Positions 55,872 to 64,000 of a DNA stretch of 64,000 nucleotides are shown here, piece by piece. The notes beneath the pieces are model-generated. The model had not been told where the DNA came from and made no database searches. It saw only the letters and a program-made list of their open reading frames with translations. The DNA is from Kitagawia praeruptora (Eukaryota > Streptophyta > Magnoliopsida > Apiales > Apiaceae). Position 1 is the first letter of the stretch. Every line of letters starts with the position of its first letter. The DNA lies in NCBI GenBank assembly GCA_037693485.1, contig CM075346.1:93850501-93914500 (forward strand), in the 5' to 3' direction. The position numbers and the translations under genes were made by a program.

Positions 55872-56564
55872 TAAGTTAATAGGTAAAGAAAACAGCCAAC
55901 ATTATGACATATATATGCCAAGTAATTAGTTGTATAGTCGAAGTAGCTAGGGTTTTCAGATAAAGGTTACAGAATCACAATCACATATTTAACAGGATCA
56001 TCATATATAAAGTGAGAGAATCTTGACAACCAACTTCTTATATTTATTGTTCTAAAAAGAAAAAACTGACCTTGTTCTTAAAATCAACCTGATGACAATC
56101 AGCCTTGTAGAAAGTCTCCACCACTTGCTTAAAAGAAGGCTTGAGAGATGATGTCTGCTCAATCCAAACACCATTGGCAAAGGACAAACAAGGACCACCG
56201 GAGATCGAACCATCGACGAAAACGAGATCAACAAGATTCGAATAGAGATGGTTAAGGTCATCCGTAGTTTTAGCTTTAAGAAAAGAGAGAAGCTGGTCTA
56301 GGGTTTTGCCACTGGAACCGGATGCAAACAAGCTTAGAAGAACTTGTATCGAAATTGGAGAGAACACGAGATTTGAATTTTAGCCATAGTTTAATAGTAG
56401 GTGCTTTGCTAGGGCTAATGACACATCAGTTTGGTTATCCAGTATTTGGCGAGCACCACTAATGAAGTCTTTATGGTCCTGAACCATTGACAAACTTTAT
56501 TTTCTATTCAAAGAATCACACCAGCTGAATGCTCCTTTTCTGTAAAAGAAAAAATATACGTTCT

Positions 56565-56573
56565 CTATTTATA
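56565..56573 (-). promoter_or_regulatory. TATA box of serpin B
   Basis: Minus-strand TATAAATAG at the same distance from the ATG as in serpin A. Copia C inserted about 190 bases upstream of it. Confidence 0.55.
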
Positions 56574-56761
56574 AACACGAAATTGGCCTTATATATAGAA
56601 ATATTTATCAATCAAAAATTTATCATATGAAATTCCGACTGTTTAAATCCTATTATTTGGCAATTTCTTTTTTTTTCTTTAACAATTAAGAAAGTGCTTA
56701 TAAATTTACAAACGAGTATTTGTTCTAATAGTATTTACTATTAGATAATTATTTTGCTAAG

Positions 56762-56766
56762 ATTTT
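56762..56766. repeat. Target-site duplication of copia C (ATTTT)
   Basis: ATTTT before the 5' LTR and again at 63458-63462 after the 3' LTR. The empty site is visible beside serpin A (GCTAAGATTTTAACATTATT, about 25180-25199). Confidence 0.93.
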
Positions 56767-57009
56767 TGTTAGAAAATGGAAAGTTTGAGGCATATTAATA
56801 ATATGTTCTTGATGTAATTTCCGGAAACTAACAAGTGGAGGTTGTTCCTTGTAATGAGGACTTAAACTTTCATGTTTGGATCTAAGACATTTTCTTAGTG
56901 GAATCCATAAATAAATTGAGTTGAAAGAAGAATTGATTATTGATTTATTTTAACAGGTTTCAGATTTATTTGTTGCAACAGTATTGGAAATTTGGATAAG
57001 TATTTGAAT

Positions 57010-57210
57010 TAAATCCTGATGGAAATTTGCATCAGTACTTGGAGAAAATCCTGATGGACTTGGTCAGACATCAAATACTGATGGGCTAAATCCTGATGGA
57101 TATCAACTCCTGATGAGTACTAAATCCTGATCCTGATGGACACTAAATTCTGATATTACTGATGACCAAATCCTGATGCCACTGTAACTTAAAAATAAAT
57201 CCTGATGCAG
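57010..57210 (+). promoter_or_regulatory. Repeated TCCTGATGGA words in copia U3
   Basis: ATCCTGATGGA and close variants occur at irregular 15-30 base spacing upstream of the TATA box. The same words occur in the LTRs of A and B (as CATCAGGAT). Repeated short words in U3 act as enhancers in elements such as Tnt1 and Tto1 (family knowledge); function here is inferred. Confidence 0.5.
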
Positions 57211-57277
57211 TTAATGAAATTAAATCAGAATATTTACTTTCCTTTTATGGAGTATCAGTTACGTTTATTTTTGGTAT

Positions 57278-57285
57278 TATATATA
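57278..57285 (+). promoter_or_regulatory. TATA box of copia C 5' LTR
   Basis: TATATATA, conserved as TATATATA-type sequence at the same LTR position in copies A and B. Transcription would start about 30 bases downstream. Confidence 0.5.
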
Positions 57286-57809
57286 CAATACAGAAGAAAA
57301 TATACGTTAAGTGAAGAGATACGTCCTAAGGATAGAAAGACGATCTGTTTTATTCTTTCTCTGTTCTCTCACGATACATATAGAAGAAATACATAGTTCT
57401 TAGGCAAACTGAGGTGCTGGTCGCTGTTGATCACTGGTGTAATTGTAAACCCATTGATCGGTGCTGTTTTATCCTGGAAGTGATATTGTTGCAACCCAAC
57501 CACAACGTAAGTGGGGCAATATTCTCTTCAAGAACAGCCAAGTCTTCTCGAAGGGCTTGGTGACTCAACTGTTCTTCTCTCTCTAATCAGTAGTTGCTAA
57601 AGCTTCTGTGAAAGATAAGTATTCTTACTTTTCTTGTTATATTTCAGTCTCTAATTATACTTTGTTTTGCCTTCGTGATTTGTTTTGTTAAATTGGTTAT
57701 TGCCTGATCTTGTTTTAATATATATATCACTGCCTCATTGTTGCTGTAGTTGATTTATACCCAACAATCTTGAAGAGAATATTTGTGTTATATATTGTTA
57801 ATTAACAAG

Positions 57810-60362
57810 ATGGTTTACGAAACAGAAACTCCTGTTGTTGAGACTGGCTCTGGGTCTACTGTTATTGTACCCACCATTGATTGGGCTACGTACCGTTTCC
57901 CACAGCCTATCGATTTGTTAGGTATGCCTGATAAATTCGGTGGGGGTGTTGGTTTTTCTCGTTGGCAGAAAAAAATGAAACTGTGGTTAACGGTAAAGGG
58001 TCTATGGCCGGTGGTGCAGTATGAGAAACCGGTTGTGGTTAAGGAGAAAGCTGAAACTGTTAAGGCTTATACCATGTGGGAGGAAAAGGATGGGGTGGTT
58101 AGGGCTGCAATTCTGGCAGCTTTAGCGAACACTCTATTCGATGTTTATTCATCTGACTCTTACACTGCTAAGCTCTTATGGGAGAAGCTTGACCAGACAC
58201 ATAATACTGACTCGCAAGGGTTGGAAAAGTATTCTATGGCTAGGTTCCTTGATTTTAAACTGGTGGATACGAAATCCATGACTGAGCAAGTGCATGAGTT
58301 TGAGATGTTGGTGCATGCTTTGAAGGAGTCTGGTATGGACCTTCCTGAAAAGTTTCAAGTTATGTCTGTGATTGAAAAGCTCCCTAAGTCTTGGGAAGAG
58401 TTTGCACTCTCCCTGAAAAGACAGAAAGGAGAGATCACTTGGACAAACCTGATGTTGGACATCTCTGTGGAGGAGCAACACAAGTCCAAGCAAGGACATG
58501 TGATGCCTGCTGAACATGCTGGGAGTTCGAAGGTGAATGTAGTGACTGTAGGACAGAAAAGGAAGTCTGTCACTAAGAAGGAAAACACTAAGTCTAAGGA
58601 CAAGAACAAGGCTAAGAAACCAAAGGCAAACAAACCATGTTGGTCTTGTGGACAGGTTGGTCATTGGAGCAAGGACTGTCCTGTAAAGAAAGCTAAGAAA
58701 CCAATTGTGGGAGCACAAGCTAACACTGTGCTTGGAACCACTGGTGGGCCTACGGTTAACATGGTTGTTGGTGAGGCTATTGCTTCTGAAACTGACAACG
58801 GGTATGTGACCTACAACCCTGTACTTCTTTCCACCTATTCGTCTCATGAATGGTTGGTTGATACTGGAGCTAATGTACATATTTGTACTGATATTACTCT
58901 ATTTGTATCTTATCAACAGACTCATGGAATGACGGTGACGATGGGGAATGCTAGTGCAGCTCAAGTACTTGGAATAGGAAACGTGGACCTGAAGTTCGCG
59001 TCTGGGCGTGTTCTATCCCTCACTAGAGTGCACCATGTTCCTGATATTCGTAGAAATATAATAAGTGGAAGTTGTTTAGTGAAGAATGGTTTTGAAGTTT
59101 CTTTGAAATGTAATAAAGTGGTTATTACAAATACTGGTGTATTTTTTGGCAAAGGTTACTTGTCGGATGGATTATTTTTAATAAATTTTAAGCCTGTTTT
59201 GGGCAGTTTTATTAATAATAATGTTGCTCCTTCTGTTAATTGTGTTGAATCATCTGATTTGTGGCACGCGCGTCTTGGTCACTTGAATTTTGGTGCTCTA
59301 AAGAATATGATGAACTTAGAGTTGATTCCAAAATATGCCATTGATAAGAAATCTAAATGTCAAGTATGTGTGACAGCTAAACAAACTAGGAAACCCTTTC
59401 ATAATGTGGTTAGGGATTCGAATGTGTTAGATTTAGTGCACACTGACATATGTGAATTTGGTGGTGTTTTGACCAAGGAACATAATAGGTATTTCATTAC
59501 TTTTATAGATGATTGTAGTAGATATTGTTATGTTTATTTGCTTAAACATAAAGATGAAGCACTAGCTAAATTCATTATGTTCAAAACTGAAGCTGAAACA
59601 CAAACTGGCAAAGTACTTAAACGTTTGAGATCAGATAGAGGTGGTGAGTATACGAGTAACTCGTTTAATGAATTTTGCAAAAACAATGGTATAGTTCATG
59701 AGGTAACTCCACCATACACACCTGAGTCTAATGGGGTGGCAGAACGAAAGAACAGAACCTTTAAAGATATGATCAATAGTATGTTGATTAATTCTGGGTT
59801 GCCTAAGTACATGTGGGGGGAAGCTCTGAATACGGCTTGCCATATTCTGAATAGAGTTCCTCTGAAACATATGGACAAGACACCTTATGAATTATGGACA
59901 GAGAAAAAGACTAGTTTAAAATATCTTCGTGTGTGGGGGTGCCTTGCAAAGGTACTTGTCCCTGAACACAAGAGAAAGAAACTAGGACCGAAAACTGTTG
60001 ATTGCATCTTTCTGGGCTATATTGAAACCACTACGGCTATGAGATTTTTAGTGTTAAAATCTGACATAGACGGTATAGTGGCTAACACTATAGTTAAATT
60101 TCGCGATGCAACATTCTTTGAGGATGTGTTCCCTATGAAGACTGGTATACCTCAGGATATTCCTGATGATGATCCCACTCACACATCAAGGTCCATTCCT
60201 GATCATGTGGAAAGGATGACAAATGTGGGGGCAGATCCTGGTAGTAGCTCTACTCCTGTTGAAGTAGAGGAGCCTAGAAGGAGTAAGCGTGCTAAGGTAG
60301 TCAAGGATTTTGGAAGTGATTTTATCACTTACAATATCGAGGATGAACCTTTAACTTTTTGA
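57810..60362 (+). pseudogene. Copia C gag-protease-integrase, ended by nonsense codons
   Basis: ATG 57810 in good context (AAGATGG); a TTG 27 bases upstream extends the frame but is not a start. Order by residue from this Met: UBN2-type gag (about 25-230), Lys-rich linker, CCHC knuckle 277-290 (CWSCGQVGHWSKDC), protease Asp351 in DTGANVH, integrase HHCC (His486, His491, Cys517, Cys520), and DDE core Asp546, Asp609, Glu645, the last two separated by 35 residues. The chain ends at TGA 60360-60362, immediately followed by TAG 60363-60365. In copy B the same place is CGA CAG, so both stops are single C-to-T changes. Frame and spacing are otherwise intact. Confidence 0.93.
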
Positions 60363-60368
60363 TAGGCC

Positions 60369-61925
60369 ATGGATTCTTCAGAGTCTAGGTACTGGAAAGG
60401 TGCTGTAAAAAGTGAAATTGACTCTATTGTTTCTAACGGAACATGGGAGTTGGTTGATCTACCTCCTAGGTGTTCTACTATAGGATGTAAATGGGTGTAC
60501 AAAAGGAAGATGAACCCGGATGGCTCAATAGATAAGTATAAGGCTAGGCTGGTAGCTAAGGGCTTTGAGAAAAAGGAAGGCATTGATTACTTTGATACAT
60601 ACTCTCCAGTTGCTAGAATGACCACAATCCGGATGCTTATAGCATTGGCTTCTGTACATGGTCTTATCATCCATCAAATGGATGTAAAGACAGCTTTTCT
60701 TCATGGTGAACTTGAACAAGAGATTTATATGGATCAGCCTGAGGGATTTGTTGCTTCTGGTAATGAGAGGAAAGTATGTAAGTTAATCAAGTCTATATAT
60801 GGCTTAAAACAAGCTCCAAGAGACTGGCATAAAAAGTTTGATGAAACTGTTTTAGAATCAGAATTTGTAGTTAATGAAAATGACAAGTGTGTCTATTACA
60901 TGGTTAAAGGAAATGAATGTATTATTGTGTGCCTGTATGTGGATGACATTTTGTTGTTTGGAACCAATATTGAGATTATTAACGAGACAAAAAGTTTCTT
61001 GAAAAGGCATTTTGAAATGAAGGATATGGGAGAGGCTAGTGTGATTCTTGGTATCAAGTTGACTCAGTCAACTGATGGAATAACCTTGTCACAATCTCAT
61101 TATATAGAGAAATCTATACTTGAGAAGTATGGTTATTCAAATTGTAGAATTGCAAGCACTCCATATGATCCTAAAATTGCCCTTGTCAAGAATAGTTCAG
61201 GAGTTCCTGTGTCTCAGTTAAGGCATTCTCAGATTATTGGGAGTTTGCAGTATCTTGCTAATGGTACTAGGCCGGATATTTCATATTCAATGTCTAAGTT
61301 AGCAAGATATACAAGCTGTCCAAACAAGATTCATTGGGATGCTCTTGATAGAGTGCTTAGATATCTAAAAGGCACCATATATCTTGGTTTGCATTACAGG
61401 AGGTTTCCTGGAGTGCTAGAGGGATATAGTGATGCAAGTTGGATAGCTAAGAAGTCTGGTTCCAATGGAGTGACTGGATACCTGTTTACCCTTGCGGGTG
61501 GAGCAGTGTCTTGGAAGTCTTCTAGACAGACTATTATAACTCGGTCTACCTTCAAGGCTGAGTTGTGTGCATTAGATGCCACAGGGACTAAGGCTGAATG
61601 GTTACATGGACTTATGTCAATGTTACCTGTAGTAAGTCGTCCACTTCCTGCTTTTGTTGTTCATTGTGATAGCCGTACAACTATCGACAAGATAAACAGC
61701 AAGAAGTATAATGTGAAAACAAAGAGACATATCCAAGTTAGACTAAAGTCTATAAGGGGTCTAATGTCTGACAGGATCATAGCTGTTGAGTTTATTGGAA
61801 CTCAAAAAAACTTAGCTGATCCTTTGACTAAAGGGCTTGAGCATGCTGTAGTCCTTAAGTCTAGGTTGGGGATGGGACTGATAGCCCATAGTGATTCATC
61901 TATAGCGGGAACCCAATACACATGA
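60369..61925 (+). pseudogene. Copia C reverse transcriptase and RNase H
   Basis: Continues the same frame after the two stops; the Met at 60369 is an internal residue of the polyprotein, not a real start. Reverse transcriptase begins near WKGAVKSEIDSI and has the catalytic YVDD (Asp at 60942 and 60945). RNase H has Asp in YSDASW (61431), Glu in KAELCAL (61560) and Asp in HCDSRTT (61668), and ends with KTKRHIQVRLKSIR and ADPLTKGL. All catalytic residues are present. Without readthrough this part would not be made. Confidence 0.93.
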
Positions 61926-62455
61926 GAGGAGATCCCTCGAAAGTGTATTCAATGTGGTAATAACAAGTTGTAAGGGTGAATTGGTTGTACCTTTAACTAC
62001 ATAGATTGATACTCACGTATCTGGAGTCTATCCCTTGTAAACCTATAAGGTACTGTAACTTCCTGTATAGCAAGAGTTATTTGAACTCTGAATGGGGTCA
62101 AGTCATATGACGAGATGCTAGCAGTACATCTCTGGAGATGCCCAGCTAAGCGAATGTAATTGTGTGGTCGCAATTAGAGGAAAGGGTTAATCCTTAAAGC
62201 ATTCGACGAACAGGATCGAGACATGACCATTAACGTCTCAAAGCCGTAGATTAGCACCATAGCCTTTGACTTGTCGTCGTCTATGGAGTGTGGTTACACC
62301 AAACGGATAAAGATTCAAGGTGAAACATTCCATCTGAATCCGGTAGCCATCGAAGTAGAGGACTTAGGAGGGTTCAAACCCGGAAGGGTACCTACTCTGA
62401 AAAACAAGTCATGATAAGAATCGATAAGCATTTTTTGTATGGATTCGTGGGGGAT
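61926..62455 (+). other. Copia C 3' untranslated region and polypurine tract
   Basis: About 530 bases without coding, ending GATTCGTGGGGGAT directly before the LTR. Confidence 0.8.
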
Positions 62456-63457
62456 TGTTATAAAATGGAAAGTTTGAGGCATATTAATAATATGTTCTTG
62501 ATGTAATTTCCGGAAACTAACAAGTGGAGGTTGTTCCTTGTAATGAGGACTTAAACTTTCATGTTTGGATTTAAGACATTTTCTTAGTGGAATCCATAAA
62601 TAAATTGAGTTGAAAGAAGAATTGATTATTGATTTATTTTAACAGGTTTCAGATTTATTTGTTGCAACAGTATTGGAAATTTGGATAAGTATTTGAATTA
62701 AATCCTGATGGAAATTTGGATCAGTACTTGGAGAAAATCCTGATGGACTTGGTCAGACATCAAATACTGATGGGCTAAATCCTGATGGATATCTGTTCCT
62801 GATGAGTACTAAATCCTGATCCTGATGGACAGTAAATTCTGATATTACTGATGACCAAATCCTGATGCCACTGTAACTTAAAAATAAATCCTGATGCAGT
62901 TAATGAAATTAAATCAGAATATTTACTTTCCTTTAATGGAGTATCAGTTACGTTTATTTTTGGTATTATATATACAATACAGAAGAAAATATACGTTAAG
63001 TGAAGAGATATGTCCTAAGGATAGAAAGACGATCTGTTTTCTTCTTTCTTTGTTCTCTCACGATACATATAGAAGAAATACATAGTTCTTAGGCGAACTG
63101 AGGTGCTGGTCGCTGTTGATCACTGGTGTAATTGTGAACCCATTGATCGATGCTGTTTTATCCTGGAAGTGATATTGCTACAACCCAATCACAACGTAAG
63201 TAGGGCAATATTCTCTTCAAGAACAGCCAAGTCTTCTCGAAGGGCTTGGTGACTCAGCTGTTCTTCTCTCTCTGATCAGTAGTTGCTAAAGCTTCTGTGG
63301 GAGATAAGTATTCTTACTTTTCTTGTTATATTTCAGTCTCTAATTATACTTTGTTTTGCCTTCGTGATTTGTTTTGTTAAATTGGTTATTGCCTGATCTT
63401 GTTTTAATATATATATATCACTGCCTCATTGTTGTTGTAGTTGATTTATACCCAACA
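62456..63457 (+). repeat. 3' LTR of copia C
   Basis: 1,002 bp with the same U3 repeats and TATA box; two extra bases in a TA run near 63415 compared with the 5' copy. Confidence 0.93.
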
Positions 63458-63462
63458 ATTTT

Positions 63463-64000
63463 AGCATTATTCTTCATGTTATTTAGGGTTGAAAACGAAG
63501 CCGAGTAATCCGGATTCAAATTCGGATTCGATTCGTTAAAAAAAAATATTATTCGTATTCGTACAATAAATGAGCGAATTCAAATCTTATTTTATAATTT
63601 CAACGAATATCGAGTCGAATCTCACCACTTCAGTATATTCGTTCATTTTTATATAGAATAGCTCGAATAATTTTTAGAGTACTCGATAATGTGCTTATTA
63701 TACATATTTGATTAAAATTCGTAAGTTATGTATGTATTATATATTGTATATAAAATATATATATTAAAGTAATGTTCTACAAATTAACATATTTTAGTAT
63801 TTTGTAAACAATTACTCCAAAATTCTTAATTTTTTAAAATTATTTTGAATGAATTCGAATTCGAATATCCAAAAACGATTAGTTCGGTACTCATTAGAGT
63901 CAAACCGAATCAAATATTAATATTCATATATGAATTCGAGTCGAATTTGAGCAAAATATAAACAAATTAATTCGAGTTCGAACCGAATCCAAACGAGTAA
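63463..64000. repeat. TTCGAATTCG-rich repeat, duplicate of 25190-25690
   Basis: Continues the serpin B upstream region after copia C and matches the serpin A upstream region to the window end. It keeps about 60 bases (near 63618-63685) and about 11 bases (near 63515) that copy A lacks. No gene. Confidence 0.7.

Larger units (their letters stand above)
50351..56487 (-). pseudogene. Serpin B, duplicate of serpin A, with nonsense codon and intron insertions
   Basis: Exon 1 at 56487-56071 and exon 2 at 51316-50351, with the same splice sites as serpin A. Codon 36 is TAA (56382-56380) where A has AAA (Lys), so translation stops after 35 residues unless a downstream Met is used; losing that region would remove the first helices. 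Exon 2 stays open, with the six acidic units, and its hinge reads IATAAT in place of IAAAAT. The intron grew from about 1.3 to 4.8 kb through two MITEs and a 3 kb LTR element. Copia C sits 280 bases upstream of the ATG. Confidence 0.85.
56767..57766 (+). repeat. 5' LTR of copia C (1,000 bp, short subfamily)
   Basis: TGTTAGAAAATGG to TACCCAACA. U3 (about 57000-57210) carries more than ten copies of TCCTGATG or variants. A TATATATA at 57278-57285 is the likely TATA box. The GC-rich module of copies A and B is absent: GAGTTGAA is followed directly by the TTGATTTATTTTAACAGG region. Confidence 0.93.
56767..63457 (+). mobile_element. Copia copy C, full-length
   Basis: 6,691 bp: LTRs of 1,000 and 1,002 bp, gag-pol between, polypurine tract at about 62444-62455, ATTTT duplications. 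The only copy in the window with all domains in order and almost intact; two adjacent stop codons between integrase and reverse transcriptase disable it. The LTRs differ at roughly two dozen positions by eye. No TGGTATCAGAGC primer site follows the 5' LTR. Confidence 0.95.

Noticed and set aside
56382..56487. Serpin B as a functional gene using a later Met
   Set aside because: No suitable Met before the conserved N-terminal helices; loss of these would break the serpin fold.
1..64000. tRNA, rRNA or organelle-derived segments
   Set aside because: Only tRNA-complementary primer sites of retroelements were found; no cloverleaf or rRNA-like stretch seen by eye.
1..64000. Integrated pararetrovirus sequence
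   Set aside because: All reverse-transcriptase-type sequence belongs to copia elements; no movement-protein or caulimovirid motif seen.

Overview
The window is nuclear DNA from a flowering plant, most likely a eudicot. The evidence is AT-rich sequence with GT-AG introns, a plant-type serpin, an F-box fragment, and a dense nest of plant mobile elements (Ty1/copia, Ty3/gypsy, CACTA, Helitron, Stowaway). I cannot assign a family or species. Almost nothing is single-copy host DNA. The only host gene that reads open from end to end is one serpin (22239-24916, minus strand).

Layout. 1-1703: fragment of a copia gag (minus). 1704-17851: a decayed gypsy element (minus) with 5' LTR, tRNA-Asp-type primer site, gag and protease but no reverse transcriptase. 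Its gag is cut inside the zinc knuckle by a young 9.5 kb element (5948-15453) with two 4,116-bp LTRs and a 1.27 kb non-coding interior. 17852-21301: right half of copia copy A (minus), which the gypsy element entered. 21302-21551: right end of a CACTA element. 21552-25200: serpin A. 25200-29533: repeats, a Stowaway MITE, a 1.65 kb solo LTR and an F-box relic. 29534-30713: serpin relic C with a 162-bp TRIM/SMART-like element in its flank. 30714-37701: Helitron-like 3' ends, the second split by a 6.2 kb CACTA element carrying exon fragments of several host genes. 37702-43079: a fragment of serpin flank and the left part of a second, related CACTA element carrying other gene fragments. 43080-49647: copia copy B (minus). 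49669-56487: serpin B, a pseudogene broken by a nonsense codon and by a 3 kb LTR element in its intron. 56767-63457: full-length copia copy C (plus), inactivated by two adjacent stop codons. 63463-64000: repeat that also flanks serpin A.

History read from junctions. A CACTA element landed beside a serpin flank. A copia element entered it (TSD TTCAC). The block was then duplicated in tandem, so the two TTCAC halves now sit at 43075 and 21302. Because serpins A and B are duplicates, each supplies the empty site for insertions in the other: a Stowaway in A; two MITEs, an LTR element and copia C in B. The 4.1-kb-LTR element is the youngest event seen, since I found one base difference between its LTRs.

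Most unusual content. (1) Two related CACTA elements share one layout: subterminal repeats, captured exons all on the minus strand, a common GA-rich promoter-like segment, and a tandem array of about 175 bp. Between them they carry recognisable pieces of an RPRD/CID-domain gene, a CDK5RAP1/MiaB-like gene, spermine synthase and an IAR1-like ZIP transporter. (2) The serpin carries a six-copy, 10-residue acidic repeat and a reactive loop with no basic residue before the strand after the loop. All comparisons were made by eye.
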